The notes below the pieces were generated by a model. The model searched no databases and was not told the origin of the DNA. It saw only the letters and a list, made by a program, of their open reading frames with translations. From the NCBI RefSeq assembly GCF_017813335.1, contig NZ_JAGIYY010000001.1, forward strand, positions 434,001 through 498,000: a stretch of 64,000 bases of DNA, written 5' to 3'. This document shows, piece after piece, positions 17,136 to 26,045 of the stretch. This DNA comes from Tianweitania sediminis (lineage in GTDB: Bacteria; Pseudomonadota; Alphaproteobacteria; Rhizobiales; Rhizobiaceae). Positions within the stretch are counted from its first letter, which is position 1, and every line of letters starts with the position of its first letter. The position numbers and the translations under genes were made by a program.

Positions 17136-18341
17136 GTGAGTTCGATTTTGCGGCGCCTCCGCGGCCTGATGATCATCGGAAGCGGGCTTCTGGCTGGCTG
17201 CCAGGCGACGTCCGTGCCGCAAGGCTTGCCGGACGTGCCGGCCGCTCCCGTGCAAACGCAGGCCGACCAGACCACACTGCCGCCAGCCACCGGCGAAGTT
17301 CTCGGCACGGGCCCGTCGCGCGTGGCGCTTCTTCTGCCACTCAGCGCGGAAGGCAGCGCCGGCCAGATCGGCCGCGAGTTCCGAAACGCGGCTGCCCTTG
17401 CCATGGAGGACATTGGCTCCGACGCCTTGCAACTGGTGATCAAGGACACAGGCCGTGACCCCGCTCAGGTGCAGGCGGCGGCGAGCTCGGCCGTGCTGGA
17501 AGGCTCCTCGCTCGTGCTCGGACCGATCTTCGCGTCCGATGTGTCGGCGGCAGCCGCGGTGACGCGACCGGCCGGCAAAACGATGATCGCCTTTTCATCC
17601 GACCGCAACGTGGCTGGAGCGCGGGTTTACCTGAACTCCTTTCTTCCCGCCGGAGTGGTGGAGCGCGTGGTGTCCCATGCCACGCAAAATGGCGTCCGAT
17701 CCGTGCTTGGCTTCTTCGCCAATGGTCCGGCTGGCGACCTTGCGGAGCGTGCCGCCCGCGCTGCTTTGCAAAACACCGGCACCCTGGCTGCGTCGGTCCG
17801 CTACGATCCCAACGAAGCGTCCATCCAGCAGGCGGCCGCAGCCGCCGTTGCTGCGCTCCCGCAAAGCGAGGCTATTTTGATTCCCGAAGGCGGCCCCGTT
17901 CCATCCGCGATTCTCCGGGCTCTGAGCTCCAACGGTGGCGACATCCGAGGCAAGCGACTGCTTGGAACGGGGCAGTGGACCAGCGCCAGCCTAAGCGATG
18001 CCCTTCTGGAGGGAGCCTGGTTCGCAGACAGCGACCAAGCGCGCCTCGCAACCTTCAAATCCCGATACGCAGCCAAATTCGGTGCCGAACCCAGCCCCAA
18101 TGCGGCGCTCGCTTACGACACGGTGGTGATGGCCGGCACGGCAGCCAAGCGCTACGGCACTGGCGCGTTCAGCAACAGCGTGATCGAAGCCGACGCCGGG
18201 TTTGCCGGTTATACCGGGATCTTCCGCTTCGAGCCGGACGGCACAACGGAACGCGGTTATGCGGTTTATGAAGTCCAACCGGGCGGCGCCACACGCGTGA
18301 TCAGCCCATCGCCGCGCAGTTTCGCCGGCGGCGCCAGTTGA
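17136..18341 (+). CDS. LpoA-like lipoprotein, penicillin-binding protein activator
   Basis: Starting at a GTG (17136) with AAAGGA upstream, the 401-residue protein has a lipoprotein signal with lipobox LLAGC and Cys22. The rest is a periplasmic binding-protein fold (type 1) starting at RVALLLPLSAEGSAGQIGREFRNAAALAM. The same fold forms the C-terminal half of E. coli LpoA, the outer-membrane activator of PBP1A, and the neighbourhood rsmI-yraN is the one in which lpoA is found in enterobacteria. A role in stimulating class A PBPs such as the mrcA product of this window is an inference from fold and context; an ABC-type binding protein is the alternative. Confidence 0.82.
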   Translation: MSSILRRLRGLMIIGSGLLAGCQATSVPQGLPDVPAAPVQTQADQTTLPPATGEVLGTGPSRVALLLPLSAEGSAGQIGREFRNAAALAMEDIGSDALQLVIKDTGRDPAQVQAAASSAVLEGSSLVLGPIFASDVSAAAAVTRPAGKTMIAFSSDRNVAGARVYLNSFLPAGVVERVVSHATQNGVRSVLGFFANGPAGDLAERAARAALQNTGTLAASVRYDPNEASIQQAAAAAVAALPQSEAILIPEGGPVPSAILRALSSNGGDIRGKRLLGTGQWTSASLSDALLEGAWFADSDQARLATFKSRYAAKFGAEPSPNAALAYDTVVMAGTAAKRYGTGAFSNSVIEADAGFAGYTGIFRFEPDGTTERGYAVYEVQPGGATRVISPSPRSFAGGAS

Positions 18342-18395
18342 GCGTATTGTAAGCACCGGCTGCACAAGAATTCTGCATCTGCCCGCTTTGTCGGC

Positions 18396-18420
18396 GGAAC
18401 AAATTCGCGCGGCCGGTGTT
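18396..18420 (+). promoter_or_regulatory. EcfG-like general stress promoter before the 55-residue gene
   Basis: GGAAC at 18396-18400 is followed after 17 bases by GTT at 18418-18420, which fits the EcfG pattern GGAAC-N17-GTT without mismatch in these fixed positions. The start codon lies 23 bases downstream. This is the better of the two such sites in the window. Confidence 0.5.
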
Positions 18421-18442
18421 CGGGCGCCAGGAGCGCAAAGCC

Positions 18443-18610
18443 ATGGCCAACCTTCAAGTCCAGAACACGTTTGAACCGTATTATGCGGGCCGCAACGGAA
18501 ATGATGCAGCACGCTGGATCATTCGCAAGAAGGATGAAAGCGCAGCAGCAGGTCGAGAAAAAGGCGCCGAGCCTGAGCAACCAGCCGCGCCCGACTCCAA
18601 GAGCAACTAG
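18443..18610 (+). CDS. Small charged protein of unknown function
   Basis: The ATG at 18443 is preceded by AGGAG, and the frame gives 55 residues: MANLQVQNTFEPYYAGRNG followed by WIIRKKDES and a tail rich in Ala, Glu, Lys and Pro. It is hydrophilic with no membrane segment and resembles no domain I know. The EcfG-like promoter just upstream suggests that it is made in general stress. It converges on hemW, whose stop is three bases away. Confidence 0.6.
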   Translation: MANLQVQNTFEPYYAGRNGNDAARWIIRKKDESAAAGREKGAEPEQPAAPDSKSN

Positions 18611-18613
18611 GGA

Positions 18614-19774
18614 TCAGCTCGCGAGGTCGGCCACCAGTGCGTCGAGCACCGCCATGCCCGTCGGCGTGGCGCGAAGCCGGCTGTTTCCCACCGACTCCAC
18701 CAGTTTTTCTCCCTGCAGGAAGGCCAGACGCTCGCCGTCTAGGCTTCGGCGAGCGAGCGCCTCATAGCGTGCCAGGTCGATACCTTCGCGCAGCCGCAGT
18801 CCCATCAGCAGCATCTCGTCGGCTTCTTCCCATGGCATCAGTCGTTCGCCGGAGGTGACGCCGGTGCCGTTCTGTTCCACGGCAGCCAGCCAGCTTTCCG
18901 GATGGCGTTCGCCGATCGTCACCACGCGCTGGCCATCTTCGGCGAAGCGCCCGTGGGCGCCGGGACCAACACCAACATAATCGCCATAGCGCCAGTAAGT
19001 GAGGTTGTGTCGGCTTTCCGCCCCTGGGGCAGCATGATTGGAAACTTCATAGGCCGGCAAGCCGGCGGCAGCCGTGACGTCTTGCGTCAACGCATAAAGA
19101 TCGGCCGCATGGTCAGGATCGGGAATGGCAAACTTCTTGGCCGCATGCAGCGCAAAAAACGGCGTCCCTTCTTCGATGGTCAGCTGGTAGAGCGACAAAT
19201 GGTCGGCGGCATAAGCGATTGCCTGCCGCAACTCCGCTTCCCACGCGTCGAGCCTCTGGTTTGGCCGGGCATAGATCAGGTCGAACGACAGGCGAGGGAA
19301 GATTTCGCGCGCGAGGCCGATCGCTCCAAGCGCGTCCGCGACGCTGTGCATGCGCCCCAGGAAGCGCAGATCGGCATCGTTCAAGGCCTGCACGCCCAAG
19401 GAAACCCGGTTCACGCCAGCCGCACGGTATCCGCGGAAGCGCTCCGCTTCCACGGATGTCGGATTGGCTTCCAGCGTGATCTCGATGCCGTCCGGCACCG
19501 TCCAGTGGGCGGCAACCGCGTCGAGCACCGCCCCTACGGTTTCAGGCTTCATCAGCGAAGGGGTGCCACCGCCTAAAAAGATCGAGGTGACGTCGCGCGG
19601 GCCGGTACGCTCGCGCATTTCCGCCATTTCGCGGCGAAAGGCGTCGGCAAAGCGCTCCTGATCCACTGGCTGGTGGCGCACGTGGCTGTTGAAGTCACAA
19701 TACGGGCATTTGGCCGCACAGAACGGCCAGTGGATGTAGACGCCGAAGCCCGGCGAGCCGTCGTCGCGTCGCAC
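18614..19774 (-). CDS. hemW: Radical SAM heme chaperone HemW
   Basis: The 386-residue protein has the radical SAM cluster motif CAAKCPYCDF (Cys19, Cys23, Cys26), followed by SIFLGGGTPSLM and GIEITLEANPTSVE. HemW-type proteins bind heme and pass it to respiratory enzymes; they were long misnamed coproporphyrinogen oxidase, from which this protein differs by lacking the extended N-terminal part of HemN. The start is a GTG at 19774 lying directly against the rdgB stop (TGA-GTG, no gap), so it is translated together with rdgB. The order rph-rdgB-hemW is common in this group. Confidence 0.9.
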   Translation of the reverse strand: MRRDDGSPGFGVYIHWPFCAAKCPYCDFNSHVRHQPVDQERFADAFRREMAEMRERTGPRDVTSIFLGGGTPSLMKPETVGAVLDAVAAHWTVPDGIEITLEANPTSVEAERFRGYRAAGVNRVSLGVQALNDADLRFLGRMHSVADALGAIGLAREIFPRLSFDLIYARPNQRLDAWEAELRQAIAYAADHLSLYQLTIEEGTPFFALHAAKKFAIPDPDHAADLYALTQDVTAAAGLPAYEVSNHAAPGAESRHNLTYWRYGDYVGVGPGAHGRFAEDGQRVVTIGERHPESWLAAVEQNGTGVTSGERLMPWEEADEMLLMGLRLREGIDLARYEALARRSLDGERLAFLQGEKLVESVGNSRLRATPTGMAVLDALVADLAS

Positions 19775-20431
19775 TCAGGCCGAACCCAACCGCGCGCGCG
19801 CGAACTTCTGAAACGCACGAGCCCGATGCGACAGGGCAGTGGGCTGCCCCGGCTTCCAGCCATGCTTTTCTTCCGCCGACATTTCGCCGAAGGTGATCGT
19901 GAAGCCTTGTGGCTGAAACACCGGATCATAGCCGAAGCCTCGGTCGCCGCGTGGCGGCCAAACCAGCTCGCCTTCCGCTTCGCCGCGGTAATATTCCGCT
20001 TCCCCATCCGGAAAGGCGAGGCAGATCACGGCCACGAAGCGGCCGGTGCGCTCGAATGGTCCGGTAGCCCCAAGTTTCCGCAATTGGTCTTCCACCTTGC
20101 GCATGGCCATGGCGAAATCGCGCGTGCCAGCCTCGGTTTCTGCCCAGTTGGCGGTGTAAACTCCGGGCGCGCCGTGCAGCGCGTCCACGCAAAGACCGGA
20201 GTCATCCGACAAGGCCGGCAAGCCAGTGCCCTTCGCGGCGGCCAACGCCTTGATGAGGGCGTTTTCCTCGAAGGTGGTGCCGGTTTCGTCCGGCTCGGGC
20301 AGGCCGTAGTCGGCGGCCGAGCGTGCTTGGAGGCCAAACGGCCCGAGCAGATCTGCAAATTCACGCAGCTTGCCCGCGTTGTGGCTCGCCACAACGATTT
20401 GATTGCCGAGCGGACGCATCGTGTCGCTCAT
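19775..20431 (-). CDS. rdgB: dITP/XTP pyrophosphatase (Ham1 family)
   Basis: From ATG 20431 the protein has 218 residues and the Ham1 pattern: [17 protein letters not shown] at the start, [28 protein letters not shown] with the catalytic acidic residues, and [10 protein letters not shown] plus SHRARAF at the end. It hydrolyses dITP, XTP and dHapTP to monophosphates, keeping deaminated purines out of DNA. The start overlaps the VOC gene stop by four bases and the stop abuts hemW, so it sits inside a tight operon. Confidence 0.94.
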   Translation of the reverse strand: MSDTMRPLGNQIVVASHNAGKLREFADLLGPFGLQARSAADYGLPEPDETGTTFEENALIKALAAAKGTGLPALSDDSGLCVDALHGAPGVYTANWAETEAGTRDFAMAMRKVEDQLRKLGATGPFERTGRFVAVICLAFPDGEAEYYRGEAEGELVWPPRGDRGFGYDPVFQPQGFTITFGEMSAEEKHGWKPGQPTALSHRARAFQKFARARLGSA

Positions 20432-20844
20432 CCGGCAATCCCCCAGATACGTGGATTGGCAAACTCGATGGAGTTCCCCGCCGGATCGCGAAAATAGATC
20501 GAGCGCCCGCCTTCCGGCCAAGTGAACTCGCTTTCGATCTCGACCCCATGCTCGCCGAGATGGCGCTTCCAGTCGTCGATTTCGGTTTCTTCCGCACGGA
20601 AGCAAAGGTGGCCTTCGCCCTTTGCACCATGCGGCGGCACGGGAAAGCGCGACTCAGGCGCCGGGGGCTCAACCGTGCGATCGGGGTTGAACAGAAGAAC
20701 GACGCCTGCGCCGCAACGCAGGAAAACGTGCCGGCCATCGACCTTCGATATCACCGGCAGGCCCAGCACCGTCGAATAGAAGCGCTCCGCTTCTTCGAGG
20801 TCGTCGACGTAAAGCGCCGCTTCAAGGATGCCGGTCGGCGTCAT
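20428..20844 (-). CDS. VOC family protein (glyoxalase/dioxygenase-like)
   Basis: The 138-residue protein has the paired beta-alpha-beta-beta-beta layout of vicinal oxygen chelate proteins: [24 protein letters not shown] in the first half and [26 protein letters not shown] in the second. Metal ligands could be the His in GEGHLCF and the Glu in NSIEFA. Members include glyoxalases, fosfomycin-resistance enzymes and dioxygenases; which one cannot be told. It lies between rph (3-base gap) and rdgB (4-base overlap), an unusual place for such a gene. Confidence 0.85.
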   Translation of the reverse strand: MTPTGILEAALYVDDLEEAERFYSTVLGLPVISKVDGRHVFLRCGAGVVLLFNPDRTVEPPAPESRFPVPPHGAKGEGHLCFRAEETEIDDWKRHLGEHGVEIESEFTWPEGGRSIYFRDPAGNSIEFANPRIWGIAG

Positions 20845-20847
20845 GGC

Positions 20848-21564
20848 TCAGCCGATCGCCATCTGTTGCAGGCTCACCAGGCGGTTGATGCCCGTCTTGG
20901 CAAGACCGAGCAGTTCGGTGAATTCATCTTCGGAGAAAGGCGCGCCTTCTGCCGTGCCCTGGATTTCCACGATGCCGCCCTTGCCGGTCATCACGAAATT
21001 GGCGTCCGTGTGGGCCGCCGAATCTTCGAGGTAGTCGAGGTCGATAACGGGCACGCCTTCATAGATTCCGCAGGAGATTGCCGCGACATGATCCTTCAGG
21101 ACCTTGCCCACGCTCACCATCTTGCGTGCTTCCATCCAGGTCAAACATTCATGCAGTGCGACGAACCCGCCGGTGATGGCTGCCGTTCGCGTGCCGCCAT
21201 CGGCCTGGATCACGTCGCAGTCGACCGTGATCTGCACCTCGCCCAGCGCCTGCATGTCAACCACGGCGCGAAGGGAACGCCCGATTAGGCGCTGGATTTC
21301 GAGGGTGCGGCCGCCCTGCTTGCCGGCCGAGGCTTCGCGGCGCATGCGATCGCCCGTGGCGCGGGGCAGCATGCCGTATTCGGCCGTCACCCAGCCCTTG
21401 CCGGTGTTGCGCATCCAGCCCGGGACGCGTTCTTCCAGGCTTGCGGTGCACAGAACATGCGTGTCGCCGAACTTCACAAGGCACGATCCTTCGGCGTGTT
21501 TGGACACGCCGCGCTCAAAGGAGATCGCGCGCATTTCGTCCGGCTGGCGCTTGGAAGGTCGCAT
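20848..21564 (-). CDS. rph: Ribonuclease PH
   Basis: From ATG 21564 the protein has 238 residues, the standard length. It begins [33 protein letters not shown] and contains [41 protein letters not shown] and [22 protein letters not shown], the phosphorolytic core. It trims tRNA 3' ends using phosphate. It is the first gene of the rph-VOC-rdgB-hemW run and is divergent from hrcA; 172 bases separate the two start codons, the common arrangement in Rhizobiales. Confidence 0.95.
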   Translation of the reverse strand: MRPSKRQPDEMRAISFERGVSKHAEGSCLVKFGDTHVLCTASLEERVPGWMRNTGKGWVTAEYGMLPRATGDRMRREASAGKQGGRTLEIQRLIGRSLRAVVDMQALGEVQITVDCDVIQADGGTRTAAITGGFVALHECLTWMEARKMVSVGKVLKDHVAAISCGIYEGVPVIDLDYLEDSAAHTDANFVMTGKGGIVEIQGTAEGAPFSEDEFTELLGLAKTGINRLVSLQQMAIG

Positions 21565-21736
21565 GCGTGTCTTGTCCGCTTCATTGACTGGAATGTGCGG
21601 CGGCTTGTATCCCCCGCAGCCCTTCAAGGCAAAGGAAAAGCCGCATCAAGGGACTTGCGCCGCGGCAGCCCAGCAATCTGATCTGGTTGCATGGCGGCTA
21701 AGGTCTTATATCCTTGGACTCAATGATGAAGCCGCG

Positions 21737-22813
21737 ATGCCCATGACCCTTCCCTTGACGGATCCCACGCTGGCCGCGCTCGATGCGCGTTCGCGGGACA
21801 TCTTCCGGTTGATCGTGGATGCTTACATGCGCGACGGGGAGCCGCTCGGTTCCCGCAGCCTGGCGCGGATGTTGCCCGTGAACCTGTCGCCGGCCACCGT
21901 GCGCAACGTGATGAGCGACCTCGAGCATCTTGGGCTCATTTATTCGCCCCACACGTCTGCTGGGCGCCTGCCGACGCAGCGCGGTTTGCGGTTCTTCGTC
22001 GACGCCTTCATGGAACTCGGCGACCTAGGCGAAGAGGAACGCCGCGCCATTGAAGCGCAGGTGAAAGCGTCCGGCGGCGACTCCAGCATCGACTCGATGC
22101 TGACGGAAGCCAGCCAGATGCTGTCGGGGCTTTCGCGCGGCGCCGGGCTCGTGGTCGCTGCGAAAAACGAGACGGCGCTGAAGCATATCGAGTTCATCCA
22201 GCTCGAACCCACAAAGGCGCTGGCCATCCTCGTGGCCAAGAGCGGCGAGGTCGAGAACCGCATCCTGGATCTCCCGGCCGGCATTGCGCCTTCCCAGCTG
22301 CAGGAAGCCTCCAACTTCCTCAACGCACATCTGCGCGGCCGGACCCTTTCCGAGGCCCGCAGCGACATCGTCCGGCTGGTGGACGAAACCCGCGGCGCAC
22401 TCGACGCGCTGTCACAGGATCTCGTTCAGCGTGGCTTGGCGGTTTGGGCCGGCGCCGAAAGCGGCCTGCCGGCGCGGTTGATCGTGCGTGGACGCGCCAA
22501 TCTCCTGGACAATGTCAGCGCGCAAGCAGACATCGAGCTCCTGAAGCACCTGTTTGAAGACCTGGAAACCCAGGAGGGCCTCGTCCAGCTGCTCGATCTT
22601 GCCGATGAGGGATCCGGCGTGCGCATCTTTATCGGGTCGGAAAACAAGCTGTTTTCCTTGTCCGGCTCGTCCCTGGTGGTTGCACCTTATCGCGACAAGG
22701 ATTCGCGCGTGATCGGTGCCTTGGGTGTGATCGGGCCCACGCGGCTGAACTACGCACGAATTGTGCCAATGGTGGATTACACCGCACAGCTGATCAGCCG
22801 CATGCTGCGCTGA
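21737..22813 (+). CDS. hrcA: Heat-inducible transcription repressor HrcA
   Basis: From ATG 21737 the protein has 358 residues. The N-terminal winged helix contains [65 protein letters not shown], the DNA-binding signature of HrcA, followed by the GAF-like domain with [27 protein letters not shown] at the end. HrcA represses groE and related genes through the CIRCE element. No CIRCE repeat is visible upstream of this gene, so autoregulation is not evident. grpE follows 82 bases downstream on the same strand. Confidence 0.95.
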   Translation: MPMTLPLTDPTLAALDARSRDIFRLIVDAYMRDGEPLGSRSLARMLPVNLSPATVRNVMSDLEHLGLIYSPHTSAGRLPTQRGLRFFVDAFMELGDLGEEERRAIEAQVKASGGDSSIDSMLTEASQMLSGLSRGAGLVVAAKNETALKHIEFIQLEPTKALAILVAKSGEVENRILDLPAGIAPSQLQEASNFLNAHLRGRTLSEARSDIVRLVDETRGALDALSQDLVQRGLAVWAGAESGLPARLIVRGRANLLDNVSAQADIELLKHLFEDLETQEGLVQLLDLADEGSGVRIFIGSENKLFSLSGSSLVVAPYRDKDSRVIGALGVIGPTRLNYARIVPMVDYTAQLISRMLR

Positions 22814-22895
22814 GGATCATCACGCGCACTTGATTTTGCCGGTCGGGCACTCGATATCGGGCGCAAGCCAACAATACCGGGATTCATACGCAGCC

Positions 22896-23510
22896 ATGAC
22901 AGAACAGGCTAACGAGAACCGTGCGCCCGAAGAGGCGGAAGCCGCGAATACGCCCGCGACGGATGCTCCTGAGTTCCAGGCCGACACGGAAGCCTTTCTC
23001 CGCCTCGCTAAGGAAAACGAGGAGCTCAAGGACCGCGCGTTGCGGCTGGCCGCCGAAATGGAGAACCTGCGGCGCCGGACCCAGCGCGACGTGGCCGATG
23101 CCCGCTCCTATGCCGTGACCAACTTCGCCCGCGACATGCTTTCGGTGTCCGACAATCTGCGGCGCGCGCTGGATGCCATTCCACCCCAAGCGCTTGAAGC
23201 CGGCGACGCGGGCTTCAAGTCCCTCGCTGAGGGCGTCGAGATGACCGAGCGCGCGATGCTTTCGGCTCTCGAACGTCACGGCGTGAAAAAGATTGCGCCT
23301 GAAGGCGAACGTTTCGATCCGAACTTCCACCAGGCAATGTTCGAGGTTCCCAATTCCGAAGTCCCCAACAACACCGTGGTTCAGGTCGTGCAGACCGGCT
23401 ACGTGATCGGCGACCGCGTTTTGCGTCCGGCCATGGTTGGGGTTGCGAAGGGTGGTCCGAAGGCCGGGGAAGCGCCCGCACAGGCAGCCGACACCAGCCA
23501 AGCGGAATAG
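22896..23510 (+). CDS. grpE: Nucleotide exchange factor GrpE
   Basis: From ATG 22896 the protein has 204 residues: an acidic N-terminus, a long helix ([29 protein letters not shown]), then the conserved [41 protein letters not shown] and [23 protein letters not shown]. It releases ADP from DnaK in the chaperone cycle; dnaK is not in the window. A possible promoter with CTTGAT and GATATC 18 bases apart lies in the 82-base gap after hrcA. The downstream channel gene begins 65 bases after the stop. Confidence 0.95.
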   Translation: MTEQANENRAPEEAEAANTPATDAPEFQADTEAFLRLAKENEELKDRALRLAAEMENLRRRTQRDVADARSYAVTNFARDMLSVSDNLRRALDAIPPQALEAGDAGFKSLAEGVEMTERAMLSALERHGVKKIAPEGERFDPNFHQAMFEVPNSEVPNNTVVQVVQTGYVIGDRVLRPAMVGVAKGGPKAGEAPAQAADTSQAE

Positions 23511-23574
23511 GGCTCGCTGCGAACCGCGATTTGTCCCGGTTCGAACGAGCTTCCCGTGGTGGAGGACGCGGCGG

Positions 23575-24204
23575 GTGGACCTGATCCAGGCCCTTGATTA
23601 TGCCGGGGCGGCCGTGTTTGCCGCCACCGGCGCGCTCGCGGCTTCCCGCAAGCAACTCGACATCATCGGCTTTCTGTTTCTTGCGGCCCTAACCGGTGTG
23701 GGCGGCGGCACTGTGCGTGACGTGATCCTGGGGCTGCCCGTGTTCTGGATCGCGCAGCCCTTTTACATGATTGTGTGCGGTGGCGTTGCGCTCCTGATCT
23801 ACTTCACCGCCCACCTCGTGGAGTCGCGTTACAAGCTGCTGCTTTGGCTCGACGCGATGGGGCTCAGCGCTTACTGCGTGCTTGGTGCCCAGAAGGGCCT
23901 CGCCAGCACCGGTTCTCTGACGGTTGCCATCATCATGGGCATGTTGACGGCTGCGTTCGGTGGCATCATGCGCGATACCCTGGCCGGCGAACCCTCCGTG
24001 CTGCTGCGGCCCGAAATCTATGTTTCGGCAGCCCTTGCAGGCGCGGTGGTTTTTACCGTCGCAGCGACGATCGGTTTGCCGCCCGCGGTTGCAGCGCTTG
24101 CGGGTGTCGCCACGGCTTTCGCGATCCGGGCCGGCGCATTGCGCTTTGGGTGGACCGTTCCTGCCTACAGGTCCCGCCCGGGGCGTCGACCCGAAGACAT
24201 CTGA
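23575..24204 (+). CDS. TRIC-like cation channel family membrane protein (YadS/UPF0126)
   Basis: The start is taken as GTG 23575 with GGAGG about ten bases upstream, giving 209 residues. The protein has two repeats of three membrane helices each carrying a glycine-rich motif: FFAATGA-like AVFAATGALAASRK with GVGGGTVRDVILG in the first half, and GMLTAAFGGIMRDTLAGEPSVLL in the second. This is the pattern of bacterial homologues of trimeric intracellular cation channels, which conduct K+. The physiological role in bacteria is unsettled. The TGA stop touches the convergent adenosine kinase stop without a gap. Confidence 0.85.
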   Translation: MDLIQALDYAGAAVFAATGALAASRKQLDIIGFLFLAALTGVGGGTVRDVILGLPVFWIAQPFYMIVCGGVALLIYFTAHLVESRYKLLLWLDAMGLSAYCVLGAQKGLASTGSLTVAIIMGMLTAAFGGIMRDTLAGEPSVLLRPEIYVSAALAGAVVFTVAATIGLPPAVAALAGVATAFAIRAGALRFGWTVPAYRSRPGRRPEDI

Positions 24205-25197
24205 TCAAAGCAGGCCGGCATCGCGCGCCGCTTGCGCAAGGTTGAGCTGGGGCCGCGGTCCGATCTGCTGGATCACCAGGCCGGCCGCGAGCGAACCGAG
24301 CTTTCCGCAGTCCTGGAGCGAACGGCCCGCCGTATAGCCGAACAGGAAACCGGCCGCATAAAGATCACCCGCACCGGTAGTGTCCACGAGCTCCCGAATG
24401 GCGATCGCTTCCACCAGGACCGTTTCCTCGCCCCGCAGCACGACGGAGCCTTTATCCGAGCGCGTGATTGCCGCGAGCCGGCAATCACCACGTATCTGGT
24501 CCAGCGCATCCTCGAAGGAACTGGTTTGGTAAAGCGACTTCAGCTCGCTTTCGTTGGCGAAGACGATGTCCACCGTCCTTGAGCGCATGAGGTCGAGGAA
24601 CTCGTCGCGATAGCGATCGACGCAGAACGGATCCGACAAGGTCATCGCCACTTCGTTGCCGGTTGCATGCGTGAGGCGCGCCGCTTCGCGGATTGCATCC
24701 TTGGCGCGCGGTGGATCCCAAAGATAGCCTTCGAAATAGGTCACCTTGGCGCTTCCCGCCTTGTCTGCTTCGATGTCTCCGGGCTCAAGTTCCACGCAGG
24801 CGCCGAGATAAGTGTTCATGGAGCGCTCGCCGTCCGGCGTCACGAAAATCATCGAGCGCGCCGTTGGTGGCTCGCCTTGGAGCGGCAGTGTGTCGAACGC
24901 CACTCCTTGCGCCCGGATGTCGTGGGTAAAGATGCGGCCGAGATGATCGTCGCGTACCTTACCGAAATAGGCCGACCGCCCCCCGAAGCTCGCAAGGCCT
25001 GCCGCCGTGTTGCCTGCGCTGCCGCCCGATGCTTCGATCGCCGGACCCATGCGGCTGTAAAGCAGTTCGGCCCGTTCGGCATCGATCAGGTTCATGGCTC
25101 CCTTGATGATGCCATTCTCGATCAGGAAGTCGTCTTCGCAGCGGGCAATGATGTCGACGATGGCGTTGCCGATGCAAAGGACGTCGTAGTTGTTCAT
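24205..25197 (-). CDS. Adenosine kinase (PfkB family sugar kinase)
   Basis: The 330-residue protein has the PfkB family signatures GGSAGNTAAGLASFGGRSAYFGKVRDDHLG in the N-terminal half and the anion hole and catalytic Asp in DTTGAGDLYAAGFLFGYTAG near residues 270-290. The start NNYDVLCIGNAIVDIIARC is characteristic of the adenosine kinase branch common in Rhizobiales. It would phosphorylate adenosine, for example that released by S-adenosylhomocysteine hydrolase (ahcY lies 18 kb away). The exact substrate is inferred from family resemblance. The gene is monocistronic and converges on the channel gene. Confidence 0.88.
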   Translation of the reverse strand: MNNYDVLCIGNAIVDIIARCEDDFLIENGIIKGAMNLIDAERAELLYSRMGPAIEASGGSAGNTAAGLASFGGRSAYFGKVRDDHLGRIFTHDIRAQGVAFDTLPLQGEPPTARSMIFVTPDGERSMNTYLGACVELEPGDIEADKAGSAKVTYFEGYLWDPPRAKDAIREAARLTHATGNEVAMTLSDPFCVDRYRDEFLDLMRSRTVDIVFANESELKSLYQTSSFEDALDQIRGDCRLAAITRSDKGSVVLRGEETVLVEAIAIRELVDTTGAGDLYAAGFLFGYTAGRSLQDCGKLGSLAAGLVIQQIGPRPQLNLAQAARDAGLL

Positions 25198-25334
25198 GAA
25201 GAATTCCGAGGTGAGATTGGCGGTCGACCGGCTCGATCCTGAGGGGTCTAGCCGTTGATGCGCGGGTTGGCCAGCGCTTGCGCCTGCCGATGGGGAGATC
25301 TATTTGCCCGAAACATCAACGGAGAGCAGGCGCC

Positions 25335-26045
25335 ATGATCATCGACAGCGCGCGAGCCGCGGCGGGCCATCTGTTCAGCGCCGCCTTTCGCTCGGTGCTT
25401 TTCAAGTCGCTGGGCTTGAGCATTCTCGTTCTGATCGGATTGTGGTTCGGGCTGACGAGCCTGTTCGACTGGCTCGCCTTGCCCTTTGTCGATGATGTTC
25501 TTGCCAGTCAGCCACAAACGGCAAGCTGGATCAGCTTTCTAGCTGCGGTCGCCGCGGGTCTCTTGATCGCCGTGGGTCTGGCGCTGCTGATCGCCCCCGT
25601 CACAGCCTTGATCGCCGGCCTGTTCCTGGATGATGTGGCCGAGCGCGTCGAGCGGATCGATTTTCCCGATGAGCCGGCTGGCCGGGCCATGCCGACGCTC
25701 CCGGCGATCTGGTTGTCCATCAAGTTCTTTGGGATCGTGATCCTAGGCAACCTTCTGGCGTTCGCGCTTCTGGTGATCCCCGGCGTCAACCTGATCGCGT
25801 TTTTCGTCGTGAATGCCTACCTGCTCAGCCGCGAGTTCTTCGAGTTCGCGGCCATGCGCTACCGTTCTGAAGCCGAAGCCAAGGCGTTGCGGCGCAAGCA
25901 TGCTGCGTCCGTGTTCACCGGCGGCCTCGTGATCGCCGGCTTTCTCGCGGTGCCGCTTCTCAACCTGCTGACGCCACTGTTTGCGGCAGCCCTGATGGTG
26001 CACCTCCACAAGCGCATTTCTCAGCGCGAGCGCTATTCCGCCTGA
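25335..26045 (+). CDS. CysZ/EI24-like membrane protein
   Basis: From ATG 25335, with GGAGAG upstream, the protein has 236 residues and four hydrophobic regions (FKSLGLSILVLIGLWFGL, SFLAAVAAGLLIAVGLALLIAPVTALIAGLFL, IKFFGIVILGNLLAFALLVIPGVNLIAFFVVNAYLL and VIAGFLAVPLLNLLTPLFAAALMVHL). The run NAYLLSREFFEFAAMRYR is typical of the EI24/CysZ family, whose E. coli member takes up sulfate. Here sulfate transport is only a family-based guess. The 3' end overlaps the convergent nth gene by 13 bases. Confidence 0.85.
   Translation: MIIDSARAAAGHLFSAAFRSVLFKSLGLSILVLIGLWFGLTSLFDWLALPFVDDVLASQPQTASWISFLAAVAAGLLIAVGLALLIAPVTALIAGLFLDDVAERVERIDFPDEPAGRAMPTLPAIWLSIKFFGIVILGNLLAFALLVIPGVNLIAFFVVNAYLLSREFFEFAAMRYRSEAEAKALRRKHAASVFTGGLVIAGFLAVPLLNLLTPLFAAALMVHLHKRISQRERYSA

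Noticed and set aside
21565-21736. CIRCE element or heat-shock promoter before hrcA
   Set aside because: I looked for TTAGCACTC-N9-GAGTGCTAA and found none; TTGCAT and TTATAT are present but with a 13-base spacer, too short.
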